From Ligula intestinalis (lineage: Eukaryota; Platyhelminthes; Cestoda; Diphyllobothriidea; Diphyllobothriidae), in contig JAYGXS010000001.1 of assembly GCA_036362985.1 (NCBI GenBank), forward strand, positions 47,773,671 through 47,837,670: a stretch of DNA of 64,000 bases. The letters run 5' to 3'. Made by a program: the position numbers and the translations under genes. Shown in pieces: positions 21,075 to 33,339 of the stretch. Under the pieces are notes generated by a model. That model ran no database searches and was not told the DNA's origin. It saw only the letters and a program-made list of their open reading frames with translations. Every line of letters starts with the position of its first letter. Positions within the stretch are counted from its first letter, which is position 1.

Positions 21075-21284
21075 GAAAACGTGCATTGTCTGGTTGCCTC
21101 AAAGGTTATTGGCCGGAAAGACTTCATCGACCAAGGCGTGCATGCGTCCTGTTCGCCACCGAGAGAGGCTAGCCGTTGATGAACCTGATTGGCTGCTGCA
21201 TAGGCGCCTTTAATTGCAGACGTACGCGTTAGCAGTAGTGGGCTTTCGGAGATGCTCGCCTATGTGAAGGTAGTCACCACATAA
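20838..21284 (+). repeat. Dispersed repeat of about 430 bp (copy 1), with CAG expansion
   Basis: It runs from GGGGGTTAAGTAAGTTAAA through GCGATCTTCAGACCATGGTA and GGCCAGAGTAGTAGGAAG to GCTCGCCTATGTGAAGGTAG and TCACCACA. It matches 45932-46357 closely, and part matches 30070-30252 in inverse. Read on the - strand it begins TGTGGTGACT and has ACCATGGTCTGAAGATC near the other end, so an LTR followed by a primer-binding site is possible but not proven. A frame of 75 codons inside is not conserved between copies. Confidence 0.65.
21038..21070. repeat. (CAG)11 microsatellite
   Basis: Eleven perfect CAG units followed by CAACG. The sister copy near 46140 has only AGCAGGCAGCAGCG, so the tract expanded in this copy. 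Confidence 0.9.
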
Positions 21285-21779
21285 CCACATACAATCCGAT
21301 ACTGTAGGCTAGATCTGACGGCAGGCTTCACACGCACAAATATGGATAAATTCTTAATTCGACGCTTGGGAAAAAATTCTAATCGGTATCGTGCTAAACT
21401 TTCGTGGACAGCACATTCTAGCTGAGCTTAAAATACAATTTAAATACTGGAATCCATTCTTTTAAATGTGGAATGCAGGCATTCCAAGGAATATTATTTG
21501 AAGAAAAATGCGTTCTTTGGGAAGACATGGTAAATTTATCAAGTGCATTTTCGACGCTGTTGCCCCAGGTTGTCGTTAGACTTGAGTTAATGTGCAAAAG
21601 GCAATTGAAACTTCAAATAGGCTGAAATCAATTAACAAGCATCTGTTGTGAGTGCTATACAGTAGTCACCAATGACCACGCAACGTTCATTATGAAATTT
21701 GACCTCGCATTTTAGCGTATATTTAGTAACACTATTTTGATTCATTCAGCTTATTGAATTCTGCGAAAGCATTTTACTC
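21285..21779. other. No gene seen
   Basis: AT-rich; the weak similarity to 19670-19850 is noted in that entry. Confidence 0.4.
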
Positions 21780-23050
21780 AGTTAAATCGCCATTTTAGTA
21801 AGGTTTATAAAGATAAATGGCCATTAATTTTGGAAAAATTGGGAGCAGTCTCATATCGAAGGAATTTCCTATGCTATTACAAAAGAGCGAACCAAACTGC
21901 ACGTTCTTTTTGATAATACTAAGAAGGAACTCAAAAATAAGTGAAATAGGTATAAAGATATCCCTTCCCAAACTGGAAAAGTTTGTCAAAAATTGTTCAG
22001 ATTCAAGCGAAGCCAAGTTAACAAAATCACATTTGTTTGCATCAGCATTGTAGATTTTTATTTTAAAAATTATGTTTAGCTATCCTGTAAATTTTTTTTG
22101 CACAAAATGCCGTCAAAGAAGCATTTGTTTGAATGCATAAATAATTCGATTTTTGACCTTGACACAAAAACAAAGTATCCAACATGCTAATGCAAATTTA
22201 GTACAAAGAAGGTCTAATTGAATTTAAGTCGTGGAGAAATGTAGTTATTTGTGTACTTTACGTTCACCTTTTGCGTATTTAAGAAACGGAACAAACAGAA
22301 GAATAATAAGTATTTCAAAAAACGGCAACGAATATGACCAGTTTTTTGAAATAGCATAATTATCTCAGAAAGTGGAATAAATTCACTTATGCGAAAAATA
22401 ATCCATTATAAAGAGAAAAGAAAGCTCTTTCATTTCCCGTCAAATTGCATCATTTCTCTTCAGGAAACGTAAATAAATTCGCAAAATTCGCAAATTTAAT
22501 TGTGATATTAAGTTGGAAGAAGTAAATATACGCAGAAGTTTGTTAGCTGAATATCTAATCAAAGCGCTTTCTTAGAGGTTACCTTTTATGGGAAGTTTTT
22601 TTATTAATCTTAGGAATAGTAGTTTCACAACTCCACTGCGGACAAGATTAACCCTCGACAATGTGTTTTGCTGTTTTGATGCATTTCTGTATATCAAAAA
22701 CGTTGCCATATTCATTAAGCCTAATATCAAAAGCACCTTATTTTGGTAAATGCTCTTTATATCGATCTTATTTAAGAGGTTTTGTTGTAAACGTCGAACA
22801 GATGCAGAATTTATAAATTTATCAATGAAGACAGTAAAAACAAGAAATATTATGACGCACTTTTTGATGACATTCCATTTAACGCAATATCTTAATTAAT
22901 TGTTCTAATTTATAGCTCTTTTTTACGTCATCAAAACCACGGGATTATCGAGAAAATATTAGTTTTCTATACAAATACTTAGTAATTCCTGTAGTTATTT
23001 TAAGTACTTAATATGTTTGATGCAGTTTAGTATTATTTCTTAATCTTCCG
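21780..23050 (+). repeat. Old segmental duplication, copy 1
   Basis: Many collinear words are shared in the same orientation with 27250-28940: CATTATAAAGAGAAAAG, AGAAACGGAACA(A/G)ACAGAAGAATAATAAG, AGTTTAGCTGAATATC-type stretches, ATCAATGAAGAC and others. Identity looks like about 65-70% with many indels. No frame is conserved between copies, so I read it as non-coding, either a large decayed repeat or a local tandem duplication. Confidence 0.6.
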
Positions 23051-24615
23051 AAATGCATTCACACTGGTACTCGAGTAATGATCAAATTTATACCAAGTTA
23101 TGAAAATTGCATAGTCTTTGGCGCCTACGGTATGTACGTCTTTTACCGACGTCTAGTTCTCAAAAAACAAGCTAATTATGACCTGAAATATACCATATTT
23201 ACTCGAAAGGAATTTTTCCACTGGGGATTAAAATTTCCGTGAAACACCAAGGGCTCATCAGCCTTTCGTTCTACGCTTAACTGCTTTGCTATTTGGTATG
23301 CATTTCATATCATGAAAAGAAGAATGCAAGAGAAAAAGAAAAGCGAATAATCGTGCTTCGTTAATTCTATTATAGTTCGTCGCAAGCTACGGGAAAAATA
23401 TTCAGAAAAAATGCTTGGCTTTTGAATAAAATGTTCAGTTTATTCCATGATGTCGTTCAATATAGGCTAATGGGACGTATTGTCACGCTTCGTCTCTAAT
23501 TAGCGTTCGAATAGTTTGAAAAATTACGAGGATATGACGCGAACAGGACGTCCATAACGAGTACCTGAGCACGTTATCCGCATTTACCCCGTTAGCGAGC
23601 ACAACTCTTACCCAATCAAATTAATAAGTACTTTTCCTCTACCGGATAACCATACTTTTGTTGAAAAACAGAGTTGGGACGGACTTTAGCCCACAACCTT
23701 TAAGCGTTAATGAGGAAAATAACCTGCTGATAATTTTTCGAATATCATGCGAAGCTCAATTAACTTTTTCTACAACGGCTATTTGTCTGCAGGTTCTTTG
23801 TGTAGAAGAAAAAATTAGCCAATTGTTTGATGTACCTTTCCTGCATATAATTATGAGTTGCGCATTGAAGCACAAACGCTCATGACATGCTCAAAATGCC
23901 ATTTCGAACGAAACTATGTTGATTTAAACCAGAGAAGCGTTGAGGACTGAAGACGCTCACGCAATCTTTCTAGTCAGAAGTGCACGCAGTGAAAGGTTGC
24001 TGATGAAAAACCTACCCGTTATTCCGGGATTTGGTGAAGTTCATTATATAATCATGCTAATATGAGCATACCGATATATCAAGGAGAGTTATACATACTT
24101 CCTTCCTCTTATTTGCTAAAAGCGTTAAAAGTATTGCTTATGCGACCATAGTAACTGTTTTAACTGAAAAAAAAAAAACTATTAAGAACGCTGTTCTATT
24201 AAGTGACACGGAGACTGCTGACTGTGAAAAGCAAATATATTTGGTTATTTTAGATAAACTAGTGGTTTTTCGATGCATTCACTTAATACAGTATATTTTT
24301 TCATGTTCCGTCGACTTATTTTGTCTTATGTGTTTTGATCGGTCCATATTCCCGGCGAAGAATTTCCGTAAATAACTCAGAACAAACACGGGAGGAGTGA
24401 ATACATTGAAATGAAGTGAATCTCCCCTCATTAAACAGCTAGTACATCAGACCTTACAAAGTTTAATGCAGAACTACTAGTTCACTAACGTACCTTGATT
24501 GGTGCCACAAAAGGAAAGATTGCCAAGCGTTAAGTCTTCTAGGTCTTACAAACTGTTTCCTGGAAACAATGTCATGCTCATCGTGAAATAAAAAAAAACA
24601 ATCGGATGAAGTGAG
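23051..24615. other. No gene seen
   Basis: AT-rich, with only chance frames and an A10-11 run near 24169. Confidence 0.5.
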
Positions 24616-25115
24616 TGTCACAATCCCTTTTGACCTGTATCTGCAATTGCTTATGTTGTGTATGTCCCTCCGTAGTGTCGGGACATCACGACGCGATGCG
24701 TGCGTCAAGCGCTAGTCAAGGACACGTGTTCACCCCTTTCTTTGTTCTGACTGCCCAGTCTTCACTTCTGGTTAGCGGGCTCTCCCCTGTTCTGATTCTG
24801 ATTGGGCAGCATTCGGCCTATAACATTTAGCCTACATCATATACACCTCGGTGTCAGCATGGCTCGTCACTTGAATTGTGCTCTCATCCTCGGTGCATGT
24901 CCTGCCTACAGACAGTCCCCTGTTTTGCCTACATGACGTTCTGCCTATAAGCAGCCTTTTGTTTTACATACATTACATTCGTCCTATCTGCAAACTGCCT
25001 TCTGTTTTCAATACATAACAGCTTATGTCTCTGCTGATGAATCCGCGACGGATCTGGAAACTTCAGGCGAATAAAAATGTTGGCTCAGCGATCGATTAAT
25101 CTTCTTCTCAATCTA
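24616..25115 (+). mobile_element. PLE family A: 3' tail only
   Basis: A pyrimidine-rich patch with spaced TGCCTACA, TGCCTATAA and TTGTTTTACATAC words precedes a typical family A tail: the hammerhead-like motif, GGCGAATAAAAATGTTG, then CAGCGATCGATTAATCTTCT ending CTCAATC near 25115. No protein part is recognisable. It could be a solo tail or PLE terminal repeat. Confidence 0.6.
25025..25070 (+). ncRNA. Hammerhead-like ribozyme motif in PLE tail (copy 3)
   Basis: GTCT (25027-25030) can pair with AGGC (25064-25067). CTGATGA (25034-25040) is followed by ATCC-GCGAC-GGAT, a clean 4-bp stem-loop, then CTGGAAAC and TTC. An extra CTG (25031-25033) separates stem I from the core, and the cleavage triplet is TTC instead of GTC. 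Both changes suggest reduced or lost activity. Confidence 0.5.
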
Positions 25116-25719
25116 TATATTACCGGTTTATCATGTGTATAGATAGGCACTGTTTACACTAAGAATTCGGCACACGGGATTTCATATGAGAAAATCCTGG
25201 AAACGTGTGAAAGTCAACCGCTAGAGAAACCATTAAAGCTACGAAGGAAAAGTCATACAGCGCAAAAAAGGGATTTCTTTTTAATTTGGGATCCAGTGGT
25301 TTTTTGGCCCGCACAGGCTGCTGTATAGCAAATAGTTCTTAGTTAATTAGAAGTTTTGCCAAATTGGTTAGAAATACAATTTGCTTAAAGGCTAAATTGC
25401 CAGTTTTGTGTTCGTAATTTGCAGTAAGCACACATTAAGCATATTCATCAAGCAGTTTGATAAATTAGACATGGAAAAGTCGCTGTATCCATCGAAACCC
25501 CTAGATCTTCTATCTTGGCCACTTGCAAATGTGGAAAACGTTTATTGTGTAGGCCAATTTCTTGATAGGTAGAGCAGAACCTTACAGTATATTCAGGGAG
25601 GATACCTAAAGCAAAAAATGCTGTCAAATGCTTATCCGTAGCAAATGAATGCGCTTTGCATCACGCTAGCAACTCTACTTATCTTAGAGATCTCACACGC
25701 GAGCGCTTCATGGTTTTCT
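25116..25719. other. No gene seen
   Basis: AT-rich DNA without recognised features. Confidence 0.5.
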
Positions 25720-26520
25720 ATTATTAAGGAAGACTCCCTATAGTAGTTGTGGTGAAAATTCGATTCCCAGTTGGTAAATCAGAAGAAAGAAGAGTGCTCA
25801 CTGGGAGAGGTTTATTGTGAGTCTGACCTTTCGAGTAGTTGTTTCGTCTACCCATCTTCAGAGACTGAACATTCTGGCTCATGGTTCTCGTCTTTATGCC
25901 GCTGTATGTGTCTCGCATCTCACGTTTGGTCTCCCCATTTACCCTGTCTGCCACCATGCCGCGTGTGTTGGGTTCGCCCTCGTGTGCATTCGTCCCATCG
26001 TCACCCGTCGCTCCCTGGCTTGTTTCAGGTACATACACGTTGACCATGGAGCTAGCTAGCGGCCCCGATTGTTCTGCGCCGTGAATATGTTCTGCTAAGA
26101 AGGTTCTTAGGACAACATAGGGGACAGGTAAATTCGTGTGGTGGTTTACTGAGCAGTCAGTCAAAATCCAGGCTTCTTTAATCTGCCTTGATGTGTGATC
26201 ATCACCTCGGCCCCCAATTTTAACTGCGTCAAAGTTGAAGTCATGCCCCATGTCTGCCGGATGCGGTGCTACCTCCGACTTTGGATCCAACCTTCATACA
26301 ACCAGCTTAAGTTCATGCATTCGCGTCTGTAGCTGTCGGCCGGTTTTTTTCAACATAATTGCACAGTCCGCGATGCGCCTGAAGCTTAAAACTTACAGCG
26401 AACCTCTCCCAGAGAATGGTCTCCTTTCTGCTGGCGCGTTATACTGTTTAGCGCCAAAAGGCCATCCACTAACCTACAAACTTCCGTAGGGTTGACTAAG
26501 ACGTGGACAATGGCCATTAG
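25720..26520 (-). pseudogene. PLE family C: GIY-YIG endonuclease C-terminus and tail
   Basis: On the - strand KKTGRQLQTRMHELKLVV (about 26290-26350) is the second half of a GIY-YIG core. After a lesion the 188-codon frame continues DPKSEVAPHPADMGHDFNFD, then RQIKEAWILTDCSVNHHTN and LPVPYVVLRTFLAEH. This is the PLE pattern of GHxFxFD...RxxxExW...SxNxxxxLPxPYxxLR. The rest (VYVPETSQGATGDDGTNAHE onward) is a low-complexity tail. The GIY half upstream is not clear and the RT is absent. The + strand frames here are shadows. Confidence 0.75.
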
Positions 26521-27249
26521 GACGCCGCTGCTTTCAAAGATAGAGCACCTATACTGTCTTAATAAGGGTAACTGTGTTGCCAGAAATTTGGTCGAATTAA
26601 TTAGTTAACTTTACTGGATTATCAGTTTCTTGTATTTAGTATAATGGTTCGAAGGTTCCAGTTTCCTAGCATGGACAGGGAGGTGGATAAACTTTCAGCG
26701 AACATTTGTTGAATGGGTAAGGTTTCTATGAGGAGTATTCGTAATGAGCGGCCTTGGCGAGCTCTCAGGTCACGTTATCGGTCCGCTTACAAACAAAGGG
26801 CGCGTGCGGACGGACGTACATGAAGGAGCCGAGGTCACACGAGGCGGACAGGACAGAGACGGCTAGATGGACAGTCGAGCCGCTAGGCGCATGCGAATAC
26901 AGTCTGATTGTTCCCATCTATAATATTCCTTATCACGGGACACAAAAAACGACTTCCTTTCCTTTACGATCTTGGCCGTTGTTCTCCTTGTTGGACTTAC
27001 ACAAAGAGACTGGGGTGGCACAGATCTAGCTTGGGAAGCCAGTACAACAGTTTATACCTCTAAACGTCCCTCAATTTTGTGTGTGGTGTTCTGGTGTATG
27101 GCAAAATGTAGAGTCCTGCAAGTCCTGCAAACAACTTCCATGACGAAATTTTAATTGGTAGTTTGGAATATAGTTGGCAAGGTTATTTTGATCAACTGTG
27201 TGGATATAACTACCATCTTAATCAATGGTATTGAGGGAAATAGGCACTC
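26521..27249. other. No gene seen
   Basis: A moderately GC-rich patch (26740-27050) in AT-rich DNA. Frames there show no domain. Confidence 0.45.
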
Positions 27250-28284
27250 ATTTTGGCTAAATCCTGAGTAAGTTTATATTCAAGAAATTGCCCATGCTAT
27301 AAGGTACGAAAGAACCAAACCTTTTACTAATATATTGTGCTGTGGAAGAATTCCACAATTAGTAAAAGAGTGGAATAGTAATCCCTTCCAGAACTGGAAA
27401 AAATTGTGCGAAGTTGATCAAATGCAAATGAAGCCAAGTACAAGGAGTCATCTTTTTTGCAGAAACAAGCATGAATTGACGTTTTAAAAATTATCTTTAG
27501 CTATATTATGAAGTATTTTTGTACAAAATGCAGTAACAAACTGTTTTGGTCAGAAATTTTCTTTTACTGCAGAGCTGGCCTTGCGCGAGAGCAAAGTGTC
27601 CATATGTTACCGCGAAGCGAATCTACAAAAGACATTATTGAACGTAAGTCATGTAGAATTATAGTTTATTCTGAGCAGTTCGGTCCGCTTAAGCGTTACT
27701 TAGAAACGGAACAGACAGAAGAATAATAAGCATTTCAAAAATGATCATATATTAGGCCTGTATTTTTGCATTTGCAATCTTATTACAGATCGTGAAATGA
27801 ATCCCCTTAAGCGGAAAATAATCCATTATAAAGAGAAAAGTATGGTCTTTCATCCTTAGTCAAATTTAATCATTTTTTTTCATGCAAATAAAAATAACTT
27901 TCAACAGTCTCCAATTTCACTGTGACCTTACCTCGGAGGAATTTACTATACACAGAAGTTCGTCAGCTAAATATCCAATTAAAGGACTTTTTGACGAGGT
28001 AACCTTTCATAGAAACTTTTTAATCAATCTTACGAATAACAATATCCGTGGTATCAAGCAGACATTTTGTATGCTCGACAGTGTGGTTTGCTGTTTTGAA
28101 ACATGTCCACATTTGACCTACATGGGCATCTTCATAAGAACTTATATCCAGAAGCTTGTTTTTTCGGTAAATGCTGTTAAGTTATATCTTATTTTAAAGG
28201 TTTTGATGTAAACTTCGAACAGAAACGCAATTTATCAACTGATCAATGAAGTTATTAGGAGGTTTTGCAGATTTGCTAAATTTG

Positions 28285-28400
28285 AATTGACCCAATTGTG
28301 AAAAAACTGGAGGAGTTCGGTGGTATTTGAACTCGCGTACCAGAGAAGGTCCCTACCGGTGGCCAAGGCTCTTACCGCTAAGCTACAAATGCTGCCGCTT
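28285..28400 (-). mobile_element. SINE family 1, tRNA-like part and tail, inverted
   Basis: On the - strand: TAGCTTAGCGGTAAGAGC (box A-like), GTACGCGAGTTCAAATACC (box B-like), then CAGTTTTTTCACAATTGGGT as tail. It mirrors the + copy ending at 28620. Confidence 0.7.
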
Positions 28401-28622
28401 GGATACTTGGGCAGTCAGCTTGCTGTCCCGTAGTGGTGGATTACATATGTGCGGTAAAGTAGAGCGGGTAATATCGACCAAAGTGGGATTAAATTCATGG
28501 CGCGAGGTGGGGCGTTTGTAGCTTACCGATAAGAGCGTTGGCCGCCGTTAAAGGCCTTCTCTGGTACGCGAGTTCAAATACCACCGAACACCTCGAGTTT
28601 TTTCACAATTGGGTCAACTAAA
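28401..28622 (+). mobile_element. SINE family 1, nearly complete + copy
   Basis: It starts with GGGCAGTCAGCTTGCTGTCC and a body of about 100 bp, then the tRNA-like part at 28517-28592 (GTAGCTTACCGATAAGAGCG; GCGAGTTCAAATACC) and the tail TTTTTTCACAATTGGGTCAA. The tRNA-like part sits near the 3' end, not at the 5' end as in ordinary SINEs. Confidence 0.75.
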
Positions 28623-28940
28623 ATTATCAATGAAGACACTGAAAACGAGCGAAGTTATGAGAGACTTTATTCCACGATATTGAATAAATAGTTATCCACC
28701 AATGGTAACATGTACGAAACATTTTGACTTAAGAATAGTTCTTTTTATATAAAGAAAGTGGTTGCTTTAGGTTTTATACTCATCAACCAATAAAAATTTA
28801 TAGCTATTTTCACGTCTCAAGAACCTGGAAATTATTGAGAAAATTTTATTTTTCTTAAAAAACACTTAGTTCTTCTTACAATTATTTTAAGTACTTAATA
28901 TGCCTAATGCTACTCATTATTATTTATGAGTTTTCGTAAA

Positions 28941-30069
28941 TGCGTTCTCGCTGTCATGGGAGAAATAATAAAACATTTACAAACCTAAGCAATTTGCTTG
29001 CAGGACTCGCACTGCTGTATATGTAAAGACAGCTGCAGTTAAATATCCTTCCTTTTTTCGCACGAACATGTTCCGCTGGACGCTCTTCATACCATTTATT
29101 ATCTAAAGATCTAGAGAAGCCTCAATCAGCCCCTTTGGACATACGCAACTGCTTCCCCTTTTAACAAAATTAATAATATATTTTTGAACTTTTCTAATGA
29201 ATAAATTGAATTTTGGTTCCGTACTTCGTCTTAACTAGGTGTTTCAGATCGTCCCTATTATGATATATCTGACCGTCGGTTCGCCGATGCACCACACCAC
29301 TTTGGCCAGCTAGGTCCCATAACTATTAGGATGGAGAGAAAGACACTGTTAGGAAGCAAACCAGTGACCGGTAGGTAATGAGTAACACGTCGATTGGTAG
29401 GAAGGTGTCGACATATCGAGGGCTAAATTGCATGCAGAAGGGCTTTGGTCACGACCACAACGGCAATGTCATCACAGAGTTGTAGACTCTTATAGCAGGC
29501 ATCCAGATTTATTTTGAATGGGATACTGCATTGTTGGCCAAAGAAGCCTTGAAAACTGCATGCTTTCGTTTCGTATTGGCTATTACAATGACTTCAGTAT
29601 CGCTCGCTTGAGTATATGGTCCCTATAGAGTGTATCCACAAACACGATCGAACTGGGCTGACGATAATGGACCGCCGGCTTTTGTTCATTAGTGCAATTC
29701 TTCTAACCGTCTAGTGTCTTTGCTTGCGTAAAGATAGAAAAAGACCATATAAGGCGGCTTATTGTTTCGTGCGCCCATATCAGAAACAGTGAGCAAAATG
29801 AAGGCTAGCGTCACTAAACGTGTAAATGTTCATGCAGGTGTGTAGTGGGCCGTTGCCTGCCGATGTCTGGCCTTTCTGTCGTGGCCTCAATCTGTCTGGA
29901 GCTTAAAGTTGTTGCGGTCGCCAGTCTAACTAGCGCGCGTGGCGTGGACCACCCACACGCTATCCACCCACGCGCTATCCAACCAATCACAGGCCGACCT
30001 AGCCAATGAACGTGCTCTCTCTCTGTCTACTGGCCTGACTGCTCTCAAACAGTCACTTGGGACCCGGTC
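28941..30069. other. No gene seen
   Basis: Mixed composition, with a GC-richer zone at 29270-30000. No domain or known repeat is identified. Confidence 0.45.
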
Positions 30070-30252
30070 GATTTCCTGAGCGTACGTGTTCTCCCAAGTC
30101 CGACTTATTCCATCTATTCTCCTTTCCTCTGTGTACACAATATACTCTTCCTACTACTCTGGCCTTCACGGACTTCTACTGTACTAAGTAACCATGGTCT
30201 GAAGATCGCAGTTGCCTGGGTTTGACTCACTTAAACCCCTGCTATAGGTGTA
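30070..30252 (-). repeat. Dispersed repeat of about 430 bp (copy 3, partial, inverted)
   Basis: The reverse complement matches the first half of 20838-21284 and 45932-46357: GGGTTTAAGTGAGTCAAACC, GCGATCTTCAGACCATGGTT, GGCCAGAGTAGTAGGAAGAG, TGTGTACACAGAGGAAAGGA. The other half is not alignable by eye. Confidence 0.6.
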
Positions 30253-30489
30253 TGAGCCGCTGGGACAGAATTAGTTGGTAGCTCAGTGTCATGTACCCAA
30301 CTGTATGTGTGGAATAAAAGACAGACAGAAAACAATTACTGCAATAGTTTCGGGGTGTACATCAACTTCTCCGTTCTTCTGTCTGCGGCATCACACTTAA
30401 GGACAATCGGCCTTTGTCCGCTTTGTCTGTTCTTAATAGTCTTGGAGCAGTTCTACAGCCCACCTCCTTCAATCTCGAGACGCCACTGA

Positions 30490-30846
30490 CGTGTTCCTCC
30501 AGGGTAAATCTTGGTCGCCCAGTCGCGCCTTTCCCAGCGCACTGACGCACGACCTTGGCCCTCATACGACTGGGCTGCATAGAGGCGCCCCAAACTGGTT
30601 GGTCTATCAGCGACCCGAAGCGCTCATGACCAACCGGCTCTGGCCGAGCGCTCTTCTAATTAGTGCACTGGCCTCACGGCTGGACGCTCTGCAAGACCTA
30701 TTAGCAAATTTCCTTTTACCTTTTCTGTTAACAATACATTGTTCCTTTTACTCTGCCTTCCCAAGACTTCTCCCATCTCCGAAGGAACCGGGCCTGGAGA
30801 CCGTCGGTGTTAGGGTTGAATCTTATTAGCCTTTACTCCTATAGTC
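30490..30846 (+). repeat. CsRn1-like solo LTR (3' half clear)
   Basis: GCAAGACCTATTAGCAA, TTAACAATACATTGTTCC, ACTCTGCCTTCCCAAGACTT and CCGGGCCTGGAGACCGTCGG to TTTACTCCTATA match the 3' half of the LTRs at 11790-12385 and 14258-15903. No primer-binding site or interior follows, so this is a solo or fragmentary LTR. Confidence 0.65.
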
Positions 30847-32864
30847 TCTCCCGTAAGCGTCCTATACGGGTAGCTCTCGCGTGATTTCGGTCCCCTAAAG
30901 GTCGCGCAGAACCTGACAACGCCCCCACGCACTGCATGGCTCCTTGTGCCCGTGAGCTTTCAAATGCTGGAGTTTCTTTGTCAACCTGACCCCAGGACAG
31001 CTAGAGTGTTGGCTCATGTTATGTGCCGTACGATTTACCATTTAGACTTGACACTGACAGAATTTGAAGTCTGAAACTCAATAAAAAGTATTCCTAATAA
31101 ATAGTGTACACATTGTGTGTTCATCAGCCAGTACCCCGTATATGGATGGATAAGGAAATTTTAGTTCAAATTTATTGTTGTACTGACCTTTGCCACAATC
31201 GCTACGTAAATGGAAAGAACAGCTGTACAACTATTAAAAGAGTGTTGTTTACGCTGTTGACACATTTATTAATTTCCTTCAGTTACGTTTGATGTTCGTC
31301 CAAATTATTATATTGATTCAACTTCGTCCTTTTAGATAACAATCCTAACTCACACTTAGACGCCCTCGATAAGTCGTAACAATATACCTAAAGCTAAAAC
31401 ATGGCGAAATTATTTTTAAAAAAGAAACTATATATGTTACCTCTGTGACGCACTTTATGAAAGTATTTTAGGATATACACTCGGAAAATGATGGTTTTAA
31501 GAATCGATGCACCGTAAGTATAAACGAGTATACCAACAATTATTAAGAAATATAATACAAAATCGGCAACTGAGGCGTCATATATTTTACGTTCCATAAT
31601 AAATGTCACATTTCAGTACATGCGCTAGATTTTGGAATAACCGAGCACTGTACATCCGATTGCTGCCAGTGGCCTAAAGTTTGAGAGTTTTCTCATAAAC
31701 AAAATTACACAAGACTTCTTATTGGATGACTGACTTGACATAACAATCATCCAAAGTGATGATTGGATGGCTGTTTTTGAGAATGGCCAATCTCTTTCTA
31801 CTTTAGTTGCATGCGCAGGCGTTTTTATCGTAAGAGCGGATAGAAACTGAATGCTGTAAAGAAGCCGTTGAAGAGCGGTAGTGCACTGTCGGGTAAATTA
31901 AACGTTTACTTAATATTAGCAGAATCGAGCTATTGCAACTGTTTTTCACAGTTAAATTTCATATAAACTAGGTCGCCTAAAAGAAGTAGGCATTAATGTT
32001 CCCTGTAAAACTACGAGAATGCAGCTGCTATTCCTCAGACATTTGAAATAAGTGAGCTTCTTAAACTGCCGTTGCTTTGGTTTTGTCTACCAGACATTGA
32101 CAACAGAGAGGAACAACATGTATTCTGCTTCCTCTAACGAATTACAGTATACACCTTTGCAAGTTTACGTACAACGGACATTTTAAGCAGCACTTCTTAA
32201 AATAAGTTATTTGATAAAAATCTACATTACTTGTGTCTTTTAAACCCATTGGACTCCATGTGTGACTTTGTGTCAAGTAGTTTGTAAACGTGTTATAAAA
32301 ACCGCTTTATAAGATAGATGTAGTAGCTAGGTTTTAAGTTGTAGAAAAAATCAATTTTTGAAAGTCCTCGTTAAAAGGCATTTAGATAATCTAAAAGATA
32401 TACTACAAATCAACCGTGGCTATGTTACTTTTCAAATACAAACGACGCACCAAGTACTAAGACGCAGCTCCGTGAACGGATAAAAATAAAGCTTTTTTTA
32501 TCATTCAGCCTAAGCATTTGCTTTCATCCTATACTTACCGAAAAATGGACTTGTATTTCACCTATGCATTTCCAATTTTGAGCACCAGATAATCAGTAAC
32601 GGAAGTGTACAGATTAAAAAATCTAGGCTTTTATTTAAGTATATTTTGGAAGTAATGAAAGGTAATGATCGCATTTGCCCTCCTATCCTACAAGCAGCAC
32701 ATAAGCAAAAGTAATTTTCTTGGTCTAAAACTTATGAAATCCGATACTAAATCAAGCTAGCCTACTTGGCATATAAATTTTTACAGCGACAACGAGTTCA
32801 GTTCATTTAATACTAAATAAGCTTCCAAAAAATTTCACAACAATACGCAAACAATCAATCGGAT
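30847..32864. other. No gene seen
   Basis: A short GC-rich flank (to about 31010) is followed by AT-rich DNA with only chance frames. Confidence 0.5.
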
Positions 32865-33150
32865 CATTGATATCTGCTAAACCCCTAAAAACTAAGGTTA
32901 GGGTGGTAGTCTATCCAGCCGATCCTTTCTTAGGAAATACTGCCTGGCACACAGCTTACTGCGTCCGTATTTTTGGATTTCATACGCACAGTAATGCTGA
33001 GCAAGCAACTCAACACAAGTTTGATTAAATTCACGGTGCATGGTGAGCCTTGTAGTTCAATGGTAAAGCGTCGGCTGCGCAAAAGCCTTCCCTGCTGTGT
33101 GGATTCGACTCCCACCGATGCCCTGAATTTTCCACAATTGAGTTAATTGA
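32865..33150 (+). mobile_element. SINE family 1 copy
   Basis: It starts with ATCTGCTAAACCCCTAAAAA, then CTTAGGAAATACTGCCTGGC, a body, and the tRNA-like part at 33045-33118 (TAGTTCAATGGTAAAGCGTC; GTGGATTCGACTCCCACC). The tail is TTTTCCACAATTGAGTTAAT. This copy preserves the best box B. Confidence 0.75.
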
Positions 33151-33339
33151 ATTATACACAAACATGCATATCCATTTGACCCAGTTATGAAAAAAGAGGC
33201 GGCCTCAGTTGAATTCAAAATCACTACGCAAGGGCTTGGTGAGACTACACTACTTGAGTTACGAGGACCACTTGACTTAAGTGAGCTATTCAAATCTACC
33301 AGTAATTAAATGCGCCTGGTATTTCACCAGTGGACTTAA

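Larger units (their letters stand above)
27250..28940 (+). repeat. Old segmental duplication, copy 2, interrupted by a SINE pair
   Basis: Collinear with 21780-23050. The alignment is broken at about 28265-28622 by the SINE head-to-head pair and resumes at ATTATCAATGAAGACACTGA. The SINE insertions are therefore younger than the duplication. Confidence 0.6.

Noticed and set aside
21817..22053. 78-codon frame in the duplicated segment
   Set aside because: The frame is not conserved in the second copy at 27.3-27.5 kb.
25771..26084. Three overlapping + strand frames
   Set aside because: Shadows of the PLE endonuclease C-terminus on the - strand.
33045..33118. Possible tRNA gene (good box A and box B)
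   Set aside because: No convincing cloverleaf or anticodon arm, and the same sequence recurs as part of a SINE.
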